Shown here piece after piece: positions 9,164-16,666 of a stretch of DNA of 64,000 bases. The translations under genes and the position numbers were made by a program. Origin of the DNA: Rhodobacteraceae bacterium LNNU 3342. GTDB taxonomy: Bacteria > Pseudomonadota > Alphaproteobacteria > Rhodobacterales > Rhodobacteraceae. Numbering within the stretch: position 1 is the first letter of the stretch; every line of letters begins with the position of its first letter. Under the pieces are notes generated by a model, which made no database searches, was not told the DNA's origin, and worked only from the letters and a program-made list of their open reading frames with translations. The stretch lies in the NCBI GenBank assembly GCA_008711135.1, contig VUAW01000009.1, positions 62,001-126,000 on the forward strand. The letters are read 5' to 3'.

Positions 9164-10044
9164 CCGAATTCCGACACCCGCCGCGCCTCGTCCAGAAGGG
9201 CGGCAATCACCGGCGTGTGCGGGTCGCGGTTCAGGGTCACAAGCCCCACCATGTGCCGCGCGGCGTCATCCGCAATCGACAGCGCGGCAAGCCGGTTCCC
9301 GGCCAGAAGTTCGGCCAGTTTCACCGGCACCACGCTGGCCCAATTGCCTGTCAGCACATGCGCCACGAGTGTGATGACGGAATTCGACTCGATCCGCGGC
9401 TGGGGGTTCAGGCCGGCCTCGTTCATGTGGTGGTTCAGGATGCGCCGGTTCTGCATGTCGCCGGTCAGCAGGCACAGCGGCTGTTCCGCGACCTCTTCCC
9501 AGGTCACCGTGCCTCGCCCTGCGAGGGCCGAGCCGGGCGCGACCAGCAGCCGATAGGTTTCGTTGTAAAGCGGCACGCGCGTCACCCGCCCCAAGGGCTC
9601 GTTCGCAAGGTATGTGATGCCCGCATCCAGTTCGAGCCGGTCCAGCGCCGACAGGATATCGACCGAGCTGCGCGACAGCAGCGTCAGCCGCACGTTCGGA
9701 TGACGTTCCGAAAACCGCGCCGTCAGGTCCACCACCATCGACAGCGCCGTGGGGATAACCCCGATGCGCAGGTTGCCCGATAGCCCATGGCGGGCCGCGC
9801 GCATTTCTTCCTTCATGCTGCGGGCGTCGGACACGATGCGCAGCGCCCATTCCAGCACGCGCTGGCCTTCCGGCGTCAGCCCCTGGAACCGCGATCCGCG
9901 ATAGACAAGCTGCACGCCCAACTGATCCTCCAACTGCCGGATTCCCCCGGAAAGCGAAGGCTGGCTGATCCCGCAGATTTCGGCCGCCCGGCCGAAGTGC
10001 CGTTCGTTCGCCAGGGCGATGAACATTTCCAACCGATCGATCAT
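9148..10044 (-). CDS. LysR family transcriptional regulator
   Basis: DNA-binding regulator of 298 residues, the usual LysR length. The N-terminal winged helix-turn-helix spans about residues 1-60 (AAEICGISQPSLSGGIRQLE), followed by a linker helix and a periplasmic-binding-like effector domain from about 90. From memory the sequence, including MIDRLEMFIALANERHFGRA, resembles the LysR proteins encoded beside fds-type formate dehydrogenase operons in related bacteria, but no such operon is here. It is divergent from the S49 protease gene, so the 97 bp between may hold its operator. The effector is unknown. Confidence 0.88.
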   Translation of the reverse strand: MIDRLEMFIALANERHFGRAAEICGISQPSLSGGIRQLEDQLGVQLVYRGSRFQGLTPEGQRVLEWALRIVSDARSMKEEMRAARHGLSGNLRIGVIPTALSMVVDLTARFSERHPNVRLTLLSRSSVDILSALDRLELDAGITYLANEPLGRVTRVPLYNETYRLLVAPGSALAGRGTVTWEEVAEQPLCLLTGDMQNRRILNHHMNEAGLNPQPRIESNSVITLVAHVLTGNWASVVPVKLAELLAGNRLAALSIADDAARHMVGLVTLNRDPHTPVIAALLDEARRVSEFGQRSG

Positions 10045-10141
10045 CCATATCCTCCGGTTTTTGGCATATCATGGCGGCGGCGAAAGGGAAGCCGCGCCAT
10101 TGCGCTTGTTTCGCTTTGGCCACCGCTCTACATCCGGAGGC

Positions 10142-10945
10142 ATGAAGCGCTTCATTCCCTTTCTCAGGACGCCGCCGCGGGTCGCGGTGCTGCGGCTGGC
10201 GGGCACGATTGCCGCGGGCGGGCGCGCAGGGGCCACGCTGAACGACGCCGGGCTGGCGCCGATGATCGAAAGGGCCTTTCGCCGGGGCAAGCCGCAGGCG
10301 GTGGCGCTGATCGTCAATTCGCCCGGTGGCGCGCCGGTGCAGACCGCGCTGATCGCCGCCCGGATCCGCCGCCTGGCCGATGAACGCCGCATTCCTGTCC
10401 ATGCCTTCGTCGAAGATGTCGCGGCCTCTGGTGGCTATTGGCTTGCGACGGCGGCGGATGACATCTGGCTGGACGCGAGTTCCATCGTCGGCTCCATCGG
10501 GGTGATTTCGGCGGGCTTCGGGTTTCATGACTTCATGGCCCGGCACGGGATCGAACGGCGTGTCCATACCGCCGGGAAGTCGAAAAGCTTCATGGACCCC
10601 TTCCGCCCCCAGCGTGAAGAGGATGTGGCCCGCCTGCACGGCATGATCGAGCCGATCCACCAGGCCTTCATCGACCATGTCCGCGCCCGCCGTGGCGCCC
10701 GCCTGCCGGAAGGGCAGGACCTTTTTACCGGCGACATCTGGGTCGGGCGGCAGGCTGTGGACATCGGTCTGGCCGATGGCATCGCCCATCCGGTGCCCAA
10801 GCTGAAAGAACTTTACGGCCCCAAGGTGCAGCTTGTGCCCTATGCCCGGCGCAAGCCGTTCCTGTCACGCATCGGGGCGCAGGCGGTTTCCGGCGTGGTG
10901 GACAGCGCGGAGGACCGGGCGCTCTGGGCGCGGTACGGGCTATGA
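10142..10945 (+). CDS. S49 family serine peptidase (SppA/SohB-like)
   Basis: Membrane-associated or cytoplasmic peptidase of the SppA/SohB family, which degrades leftover signal peptides or acts in membrane protein quality control. The 267 residues contain the nucleophile Ser96 in VAASGGYW and a likely base Lys146 or Lys148 in AGKSKSFMDPF. It has a single core domain rather than the tandem arrangement of long SppA. GGAGG precedes the ATG by two bases and an alternative upstream start gives poor sequence. The 50-residue zinc-ribbon gene starts one base after its stop. Confidence 0.87.
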   Translation: MKRFIPFLRTPPRVAVLRLAGTIAAGGRAGATLNDAGLAPMIERAFRRGKPQAVALIVNSPGGAPVQTALIAARIRRLADERRIPVHAFVEDVAASGGYWLATAADDIWLDASSIVGSIGVISAGFGFHDFMARHGIERRVHTAGKSKSFMDPFRPQREEDVARLHGMIEPIHQAFIDHVRARRGARLPEGQDLFTGDIWVGRQAVDIGLADGIAHPVPKLKELYGPKVQLVPYARRKPFLSRIGAQAVSGVVDSAEDRALWARYGL

Positions 10946-10946
10946 C

Positions 10947-11099
10947 ATGCTGGTAAAGGCAGTCACCTTCTTCCTGATCTTCATGGCGGTACTGGCGATG
11001 TTCGGTCGGCTTCGGCTGCGCCGCCCCGTGCCCTGCCCACGCTGCGGCCGGATGTCCAGGGCCGGTCGGACCTGTGAGTGCCGCACCCGCATGCGCTGA
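10947..11099 (+). CDS. small membrane-anchored zinc-ribbon protein
   Basis: A 50-residue product that starts one base after the S49 peptidase stop. Residues 2-20 are a single hydrophobic segment (LVKAVTFFLIFMAVLAMFG), followed by a basic stretch and a four-cysteine cluster, CPRCG ... CEC, that should bind one zinc ion. I do not recognise a named family. Position and architecture suggest a conserved accessory to the peptidase or to the downstream antiporter (which starts 28 bp later), but this is inference. Confidence 0.6.
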   Translation: MLVKAVTFFLIFMAVLAMFGRLRLRRPVPCPRCGRMSRAGRTCECRTRMR

Positions 11100-11127
11100 A
11101 CGACAAAGGCTGAACAAGGGGGACGGT

Positions 11128-12072
11128 GTGCTTTACGATCTGCTGTACGTGGGGGCGGGGCTCGCCTTTCTGGTGGTGGCCGGTGATGCGCTGGTCAAAG
11201 GGGCGGTGAACCTTGCGCTGAGGCTGGGGATCACGCCGCTGGTGGTGGGGCTGACGGTGGTGGCCTTCGGTACCTCGGCGCCGGAACTGCTGGTTTCAGT
11301 CCGGGCGGTGCTGACCGATGCGGCAGGGATCGCGCTGGGCAATGTGGTGGGGTCGAATACCGCGAACATCCTTCTGGTGCTGGGCCTGCCCGCGTTACTT
11401 GCCACGATCAGGACCGAGGGCACGGACGTCCGGCGCAGCTATGTGTCGATGCTTGCCGCCTCGGTGCTGTTCATCGGGATCTGCTGGTTCGGCCCGATCT
11501 ACTGGCCCCATGCGCTGATCCTGCTGGCGGGGCTGGCGCTGATGCTGTTCGACGCCTATCGCAACGCCCGCGGCCCACAGCCCGGCACCGATCTGGTCGA
11601 GGAACTGGAAGGCGTCGATCCGTCGATGAGCTGGGGCAAGATCACGGTCTACCTGATTGTCGGGCTTATCGGCCTGCCGCTGGGGGCCGACCTGCTGGTG
11701 CGGGGCTCGGTAAACATTGCGCGCGACCTGGGTGTCAGTGAAACAGTGATCGGGCTGACGCTGGTCGCAGTCGGAACCTCGCTGCCGGAACTGGCCACGA
11801 CCCTTGCCGCCGCCTTCCGGCGCGAGGCTGCGGTGGCGCTGGGCAATGTCATCGGGTCGAACATGTTCAACCTGCTGGGCATCATCGGCGTTGCCGGCCT
11901 GGTGGGCACCCTGCCGGTAGAGCCTGCCTTCCTGCGCTTTGACCTTTGGGTCATGCTGGGAGCCTCGGTGCTGATCGCGCCCTTCGTGTTCCGGGGCTGG
12001 ACGATCAACCGGATCTGGGGCGCGATACTCAGCGCGCTTTACGCGGGCTACGTGATGCTTCTGCTGTTCTGA
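11128..12072 (+). CDS. calcium/sodium antiporter (YrbG/CaCA family)
   Basis: Inner-membrane cation exchanger of 314 residues with about ten hydrophobic segments. The two inverted alpha repeats are clear: GTSAPELLVSVRA with LGNVVGSNTANILLVLG in the first half, and GTSLPELATTLAA with LGNVIGSNMFNLLGIIG in the second. The acidic loop between the halves (LVEELEGVDP) is short. It starts with GTG at 11128 behind AAGGGGGAC; an upstream ATG overlaps the zinc-ribbon gene and is less likely. The SDR gene follows 10 bp later. Confidence 0.9.
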   Translation: MLYDLLYVGAGLAFLVVAGDALVKGAVNLALRLGITPLVVGLTVVAFGTSAPELLVSVRAVLTDAAGIALGNVVGSNTANILLVLGLPALLATIRTEGTDVRRSYVSMLAASVLFIGICWFGPIYWPHALILLAGLALMLFDAYRNARGPQPGTDLVEELEGVDPSMSWGKITVYLIVGLIGLPLGADLLVRGSVNIARDLGVSETVIGLTLVAVGTSLPELATTLAAAFRREAAVALGNVIGSNMFNLLGIIGVAGLVGTLPVEPAFLRFDLWVMLGASVLIAPFVFRGWTINRIWGAILSALYAGYVMLLLF

Positions 12073-12082
12073 GGAGGTCGAG

Positions 12083-12868
12083 ATGGGACGGGCATTGGTG
12101 ACGGGGGCGGGCAAGCGGCTGGGCCGGGCGATGGCGCTTTGCCTTGCGCAGAAGGGCCATGACGTGGTCGTGCATTACGCCGGCTCGGCCGAGGACGCCG
12201 AGGAAACCGCAGCCGAGATCCGCGCCCTAGGCCGGCAGGCGGCGACGCTTCAGGCCGACCTGCTGCAAGAGGATCAGGCCCAGACCCTTGTGGCCCGCGC
12301 GGCCGAGGCGCTGGGCGGTCCGCTGACGGTGCTGGTCAACAATGCCTCGATCTTCGAATATGACAACTTCCGGACCGCGACGCGCGAAAGTTGGGACCGG
12401 CACCTGGAAACCAACCTGCGCGCCCCGTTCGTGCTGATCCAGCACTTTGCCGCGCAAGCCCCGGAAGCCATTCCGGACGAGGCGGGAGAGCCCGTGGCCC
12501 AGGCGCTGGTGGTCAACATGCTGGACCAGCGGGTGCTGAAGCTCACGCCAGAGTTCACGAGCTATACGATCGCCAAGATGGGGCTCTGGGCGCTGACACA
12601 GACGGCGGCGCAGGGGCTGGCGCCGCATGTGCGCGTCAACGCCATCGGCCCGGGGCCTACGCTTCGCGGCGCCAAGCAGGGGGAGGACCACTTTGCCCGC
12701 CAGCGCCAGAACACTGTTCTGGGGCGCGGGTCGAACCCGCAGGATATCACCGCCGCTTTGGCCTATTTTCTGGATGCGCCGGCGGTGACGGGGCAGCTTT
12801 TGTGTACCGACGGCGGGCAGCATCTTGGGTGGAAGACGCCGGATATCCTGGGGCACAACCCTCGCTGA
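12083..12868 (+). CDS. SDR family oxidoreductase, pteridine reductase/FolM-like
   Basis: A 261-residue classical SDR. It has TGAGKRLGRA as cofactor loop (an Arg next to the Gly-rich turn suggests NADPH), NNASIFEYDNF, a YTIAK catalytic Tyr/Lys pair near 160, and GPGPTLR after it. The NNAS-and-GPGPT pattern is seen in pteridine reductases such as FolM/PTR1, so reduction of dihydrobiopterin or dihydrofolate is possible. GAGGAGG precedes the ATG. It is 10 bp behind the antiporter and followed by the long AT-rich gap before uvrC. Confidence 0.83.
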   Translation: MGRALVTGAGKRLGRAMALCLAQKGHDVVVHYAGSAEDAEETAAEIRALGRQAATLQADLLQEDQAQTLVARAAEALGGPLTVLVNNASIFEYDNFRTATRESWDRHLETNLRAPFVLIQHFAAQAPEAIPDEAGEPVAQALVVNMLDQRVLKLTPEFTSYTIAKMGLWALTQTAAQGLAPHVRVNAIGPGPTLRGAKQGEDHFARQRQNTVLGRGSNPQDITAALAYFLDAPAVTGQLLCTDGGQHLGWKTPDILGHNPR

Positions 12869-13009
12869 AGTAGTGGAAAAACGCGGCTTTGGTCTTGACT
12901 TGTCCACCGGTGGGCAGGCGGTCATCCTACTGTCACGATTCTGTAAGGAAATTCAGGCCGTTGCTGATGCTGGGAAAAATATGTAGCTATTCCAGTAACT
13001 TGCATAACC

Positions 13010-13024
13010 GCCTAAAAATTAGGC
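13010..13024. repeat. perfect 15 bp inverted repeat
   Basis: GCCTAAAAATTAGGC has six-base arms (GCCTAA/TTAGGC) around AAA. It has no following T-tract and lies mid-gap, so a protein-binding operator is more likely than a terminator. Confidence 0.55.
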
Positions 13025-13086
13025 AATACGACGAAACGGCCCTGAAACAAGGGGAATCCAGAGATAGCCTCAAGTTCTACTCAGGC

Positions 13087-13095
13087 TTATCCACA
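13087..13095 (+). promoter_or_regulatory. exact DnaA box
   Basis: TTATCCACA matches the strict DnaA-binding 9-mer. It sits 78 bp upstream of the uvrC start in an AT-rich stretch and is followed by GATTC and CGTGGA, which can form a short hairpin with TCCAC. Binding is inferred from sequence only. Confidence 0.5.
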
Positions 13096-13125
13096 GATTC
13101 CGTGGACAGCTTTCTACTTGTCCCC

Positions 13126-13143
13126 GGTTGCAGAAGGTTGCAG
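13126..13143 (+). repeat. tandem GGTTGCAG direct repeat
   Basis: Two exact GGTTGCAG copies start at 13126 and 13136, one helical turn apart, 30 bp before the uvrC ATG. This could be a pair of regulator half-sites or chance. Confidence 0.45.
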
Positions 13144-13172
13144 CCCCTGATCGGAATCACAACATAGGCGCC

Positions 13173-15038
13173 ATGACCACCGAAGCCCAAGCCCCCCTGA
13201 CCGGACACGCCCTGATTCAGTCCTACCTGAAGACGCTGGACAGCAGTCCCGGCGTCTACCGCATGCTGGATGCAGAAGCGCGCGTGCTATACGTCGGCAA
13301 GGCGCGGAACCTGCGGGCGCGGGTGTCGAACTATGCGCGGCCTTCCGGGCATTCGGCGCGGATTGCGCGGATGATTTCCGAAACCACGCAGATGATGTTC
13401 CTGACCACGCGGACCGAAACCGAGGCCCTGCTGCTGGAACAGAACCTGATCAAGCAGCTCAAGCCGCGCTACAACGTGCTCTTGCGCGACGACAAGAGCT
13501 TCCCGAACATCCTTGTGTCCAAGTCCCACCCCTATGCGCAGATCAAGAAGCACCGGGGACGCAAGACCGAAAAGGGCAGCTACTTCGGTCCCTTTGCCAG
13601 CGCGGGGGCGGTGAACCGCACGCTGACGCAGTTGCAGCGAGTGTTCCTGCTGCGCAACTGCACCGACGCGACGTTCGAAAGCCGCACACGCCCCTGCCTG
13701 CTGTACCAGATCAAGCGCTGTTCTGCACCGTGCGTGAATTACATCAGCCACGACGACTACAACGCGTTGGTTGCGGATGCCGAACGCTTCCTTGAAGGGC
13801 GCAGCACCAAGGTGCAGGCCAACCTCGCGCGCGAAATGGCCGAGGCATCGGAGGCAATGGAATTCGAGCGCGCCGCCGCCCTGCGTGACCGGATCAAGGC
13901 GCTGACCGCTGTTCAGCAGGTGCAGGGCATCAACCCGCGTGGCGTGGCCGAGGCTGATGTGATTGCCCTGCACATGGAGGGTGGGCAGGCCTGCGTGCAG
14001 GTCTTCTTCATCCGCGCGAACCAAAGCTGGGGCAACCGCGACTTCTATCCCCGCACCGGCGCCGGCGCGGGCGAGGCGGAGATCCTCGAAGCCTTCATCA
14101 CCCAGTTCTATGACGACAAGACCCCGCCGCGGCTGATCCTGCTGTCGCATCCGGTGCAGAACGACGACCTTGTGGCGCAGGTCCTGTGCGAACGGGCCGG
14201 GCGGAAGGTGGAACTGGCAGTGCCCCAGCGTGGCGAAAAGGCCGAGCTGGTGGAAAACGCCGCCCGCAATGCCCGCGAGAGCCTCGCCCGCAAGCTGGCC
14301 GAGAGCGCAAGTCAGGCGCGCCTGCTGGAGGGGTTGGCTGATGCCTTTGACCTGCCCGCGCCCCCGCGCCGGATCGAGGTCTATGACAACAGCCACATCC
14401 AGGGCACCAACGCCGTGGGCGGGATGATCGTGGCAGGGCCCGAAGGCTTCATGAAAAGCCAGTACCGCAAGTTCAACATCCGGGGCGACAACCTGACGCC
14501 CGGCGATGACTTCGGCATGATGAAAGAGGTGCTGACCCGCCGGTTCGAGCGCCTGCTGAAAGAGGACCCGGATCGCGAGGGCGAGAACTGGCCCGACCTG
14601 CTGCTGATCGATGGCGGCGCGGGGCAGGTCTCGGCGGTCGAACAGATCATGGCCGACCTGGGGGTCGAGGATATCCCCATGATCGGCGTCGCCAAGGGCG
14701 TCGACCGGGATGCGGGCAAGGAGGAATTCCACCGCCCGGGGCAGCCGCCCTTTGCCCTGCGCCACAACGACCCGGTGCTGTATTTCGTGCAGCGCCTGCG
14801 GGACGAGGCACACCGCTTTGCAATCGGCACCCATCGCGCCAAGCGGGCCAAGGCCGTCAGCGCCACGCCGCTGGACGAAATTCCGGGCGTGGGCGCGGCG
14901 CGCAAACGCGCGCTGCTGACGCATTTCGGCAGCGCCAAGGCCGTTTCACGGGCGGGGCTTCAGGATCTGAAGGCGGTGGAAGGCATTTCCGAGGCCATGG
15001 CCCAGACGGTCTATGACTTCTTCCATCCGCAGGGCTAG
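13173..15038 (+). CDS. uvrC: UvrABC system protein C (excinuclease subunit)
   Basis: Dual-incision nuclease of nucleotide excision repair; it cuts on both sides of lesions marked by UvrA/UvrB. The 621 residues show the N-terminal GIY-YIG nuclease domain ([10 protein letters not shown]...[14 protein letters not shown], about 25-105), the UVR motif that contacts UvrB (about 205-240), the RNase H-like nuclease domain ([25 protein letters not shown]) and a C-terminal helix-hairpin-helix pair ([18 protein letters not shown]). ATG at 13173 gives the conserved start; there is no strong Shine-Dalgarno sequence. The unusual upstream region is annotated separately. Confidence 0.95.
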   Translation: MTTEAQAPLTGHALIQSYLKTLDSSPGVYRMLDAEARVLYVGKARNLRARVSNYARPSGHSARIARMISETTQMMFLTTRTETEALLLEQNLIKQLKPRYNVLLRDDKSFPNILVSKSHPYAQIKKHRGRKTEKGSYFGPFASAGAVNRTLTQLQRVFLLRNCTDATFESRTRPCLLYQIKRCSAPCVNYISHDDYNALVADAERFLEGRSTKVQANLAREMAEASEAMEFERAAALRDRIKALTAVQQVQGINPRGVAEADVIALHMEGGQACVQVFFIRANQSWGNRDFYPRTGAGAGEAEILEAFITQFYDDKTPPRLILLSHPVQNDDLVAQVLCERAGRKVELAVPQRGEKAELVENAARNARESLARKLAESASQARLLEGLADAFDLPAPPRRIEVYDNSHIQGTNAVGGMIVAGPEGFMKSQYRKFNIRGDNLTPGDDFGMMKEVLTRRFERLLKEDPDREGENWPDLLLIDGGAGQVSAVEQIMADLGVEDIPMIGVAKGVDRDAGKEEFHRPGQPPFALRHNDPVLYFVQRLRDEAHRFAIGTHRAKRAKAVSATPLDEIPGVGAARKRALLTHFGSAKAVSRAGLQDLKAVEGISEAMAQTVYDFFHPQG

Positions 15039-15062
15039 GGCGGGGCGCCAGGCGCCCGCCCT
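15037..15062. terminator. hairpin between uvrC and the cytochrome oxidase subunit gene
   Basis: GC-rich inverted repeat starting at the last bases of the uvrC stop, with GGGCGGGG and CGCCCGCCC arms. It has no U-tract, so it is probably a weak bidirectional terminator between two convergent genes. Confidence 0.5.
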
Positions 15063-15067
15063 GTCCG

Positions 15068-15202
15068 TCAGGCGTTGGCCAGTGCCAGGAAGATCAGCAC
15101 GCCAATCACGAGGGCCGTGCCCCACTTGGTAAAACGGATGAAGGCGTCGAAGGTCTTTTCCTGCGCGGTGATGTCCATTTCGCCATGCTTGTGTTTGGCC
15201 AT
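15068..15202 (-). CDS. aa3-type cytochrome c oxidase subunit IV
   Basis: A 44-residue single-pass membrane subunit of aa3 cytochrome c oxidase. MAKHKHGEMDI at the N-terminus, QEKTFDAFIRFTKW before the membrane, and a hydrophobic helix (ALVIGVLIFLALANA) match the bacterial COX IV-2 family of Paracoccus and Rhodobacter. It is encoded alone, away from the catalytic subunit genes, as is usual. The start is the ATG at 15202 behind AGGAGCCCCC; an in-frame ATG 20 codons upstream would add an unrelated leader. Confidence 0.88.
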   Translation of the reverse strand: MAKHKHGEMDITAQEKTFDAFIRFTKWGTALVIGVLIFLALANA

Positions 15203-15283
15203 GAGGGGGCTCCTGATGTGATCTCTGGTTGCGGGAATATCTGATTCAGCAGGGGCTGTCACGGGTTTCAGCCTGCAAGAAAT

Positions 15284-15307
15284 AACCCCGCCCTTTCGGG
15301 CGGGGTT
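15284..15307 (-). terminator. intrinsic terminator, leftward
   Basis: Perfect stem of ten pairs (AACCCCGCCC / GGGCGGGGTT) with a four-base TTTC loop. On the minus strand it is followed by a T-rich stretch (TTATTTCTT), so it should stop transcription coming from the metallo-hydrolase side before the COX subunit IV gene. Confidence 0.75.
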
Positions 15308-15359
15308 CCGTTATCAAAAGGTGCTTTGTTCTAAACGTCTCATCAATTCTTACGTCATT

Positions 15360-15380
15360 AAAGCGCCACCAAGGCGCTTT
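15360..15380 (-). terminator. second stem-loop, possible terminator
   Basis: Perfect eight-pair stem AAAGCGCC / GGCGCTTT with a five-base loop. On the minus strand the stem ends in TTT followed by AATG, a short tract. It lies 53 bp from the stronger terminator and may be a tandem terminator or the 3' end of a small RNA. Confidence 0.5.
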
Positions 15381-15511
15381 GCCGGACGCACCGAATCTGG
15401 TCCTGGCAGGGCGGGCCTTGGTTCCCTTGCTGCCGATCTCAACACCCGGTTATTAAGCTTTTATGGTGCTCCTATACCTTTGGCATCCATAAAACGTCGG
15501 ATTTGCCCCGA

Positions 15512-15583
15512 ATGGAGGAGCCGAAAGTGCCCCCCGTCAAGCACGGGTTGAGTGGCGCCTATTCGCTGATCGTCAAGAGTTGA
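15512..15583 (+). CDS. possible micro-ORF of 23 codons
   Basis: ATG at 15512 opens 23 codons, and the same frame has a GTG at 15527 with GGAGG eight bases upstream, giving the 18-residue MPPVKHGLSGAYSLIVKS before TGA. The ribosome-binding site is good, but the product is too short to place in a family. It may be a genuine small peptide or the remnant of a longer gene broken by the stop. Treat it as speculative. Confidence 0.2.
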   Translation: MEEPKVPPVKHGLSGAYSLIVKS

Positions 15584-15628
15584 GAAGTGTGCAGTTCCTG
15601 CATCGGCGAATTCCCGCCCAGCCCCGAA

Positions 15629-16666
15629 TCACCTCTGCCAGAGCCACGCGCCATCGCTGTCGCGCCACCGCCGAATGCGCCCGGTCTGATGCAGATGGTT
15701 CAGGTGCGCGATCGTCTCGGCGAGCGCGAGGCCATATTCCCCTTCGCCGATCGTGCGCCGGAATAGCGGCAGGAAACAGTCGCCGCCACGCCGTGGGGTC
15801 AAAAGATGTGCCATCAGCCGGTCCAGCGCCCCGTGGTGGTTGTCGATCAATTGCCGCAGGCGGGCAGGGAGCCCGATGAACGGCAGCTTGTGCCCTGGCA
15901 GCACAAGCTGATCAGGCCGAGCGATCTTCAGGAACCGCTCGCAGCTTTCCAGCCAGTCGGAAACCGGGTCGGCCTCTGGCTCGGTCGCATAGACGCCGAG
16001 GTTCGGAGAGATCGACGGCAGAAGCTGGTCCCCGCCAATCACAAGCCCGTCGTCCCGGGACCAGAGCGTCAGGTGATCGGGCGCGTGGCCGCCGCCCAGA
16101 TGCACGTCCCAGTCGCGCCCGGCGGCGGTGATCCGGTCGCCCTGCTTCAGCCGATGAAAGCCGACCGGCAGCGGCGCCACCACATCGGCATAGTTCAGCG
16201 GCCGATCCACCCGGCGCCGCGCGAGGATCGAGGGCTCCATCCCCGCGCGTTCCAGGAAGGCGATCTGTTCGGCCGGCGCCTGTTCCTGCACGTCAAGCGT
16301 CAGCATCCGCGCGTAAAGCCAGGCGGTGCGGGTAGTCAGAAGCGTCGCGCCGCGCGACTGGAACCAGCCCGCAAGACCGATGTGATCGGGGTGGTGATGG
16401 GTCACGACGACTCGCGCCACCGGAAGCCCATCCAGCGGTCCGCTTAGAATCCGTTCCCACACCCCCCGGCTGCGAGAGGTCGCAAAACCGGTATCGACGA
16501 TGGTCCAGCCATCAGGATCGCGCAGGACATAGCAGTTGACGTGGTCAAGCCGCATCGGCAGTGGCAGCCGCATCCAGAGCACGTCCTCTGCAACCTCGAT
16601 CGCCTCACCCTCGGCGGGGGGCGTTTCGTGCGGGTACCGAATTGAAGGGGCAGCGCCGTCCCTCAA
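15629..16666 (-). CDS. MBL-fold metallo-hydrolase (beta-lactamase-like)
   Basis: Metallo-beta-lactamase-fold hydrolase of 345 residues. The metal-binding motif THHHPDHIG fits HxHxDH near residue 100, GGGHAPDHLTLW supplies the next His, GGDQLL the bridging Asp, and LPGHKLPF the last His. A C-terminal winged-helix domain (about 255-345) resembles LACTB2-type proteins. The start is TTG at 16666, overlapping the acyl-CoA dehydrogenase TGA as TTGA, so it is translationally coupled. A thioester or lactone substrate linked to that dehydrogenase is possible but unproven. Confidence 0.83.
   Translation of the reverse strand: MRDGAAPSIRYPHETPPAEGEAIEVAEDVLWMRLPLPMRLDHVNCYVLRDPDGWTIVDTGFATSRSRGVWERILSGPLDGLPVARVVVTHHHPDHIGLAGWFQSRGATLLTTRTAWLYARMLTLDVQEQAPAEQIAFLERAGMEPSILARRRVDRPLNYADVVAPLPVGFHRLKQGDRITAAGRDWDVHLGGGHAPDHLTLWSRDDGLVIGGDQLLPSISPNLGVYATEPEADPVSDWLESCERFLKIARPDQLVLPGHKLPFIGLPARLRQLIDNHHGALDRLMAHLLTPRRGGDCFLPLFRRTIGEGEYGLALAETIAHLNHLHQTGRIRRWRDSDGAWLWQR

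Larger units (their letters stand above)
12869..13172. other. AT-rich intergenic region with DnaA-like boxes, before uvrC
   Basis: This 304 bp gap has no convincing gene. Bases 12961-13060 are about 43% GC by my count, far below the surrounding coding DNA. It holds one exact DnaA box (TTATCCACA, 13087-13095), three relaxed copies of the TCCAC core (12872-12880 minus, 12900-12908 plus, 13101-13109 minus), four GANTC sites, a perfect 15 bp palindrome (13010-13024) and two direct repeats of GGTTGCAG 10 bp apart (13126-13143). It could be a uvrC promoter region controlled by DnaA or a replication-related element. Confidence 0.6.
15203..15628. other. AT-richer intergenic region with two hairpins and a tiny open frame
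   Basis: This 426 bp gap lies between the leftward COX subunit IV gene and the leftward metallo-hydrolase gene. It holds the COX gene leader, two perfect stem-loops (15284-15307 and 15360-15380), and a less GC-rich stretch around 15450-15500 that looks unlike neighbouring coding DNA. The only open frame with a good ribosome-binding site is the 18-23 codon one at 15512-15583. I see no tRNA or known structured RNA. Confidence 0.6.

Noticed and set aside
12895-12900. TTGACT as a -35 element of uvrC
   Set aside because: No acceptable -10 at 16-18 bp spacing.
12889-13167. 92-codon plus-strand frame in the gap before uvrC
   Set aside because: It covers the DnaA-box region, has no Shine-Dalgarno and no resemblance to a known protein; composition looks non-coding.
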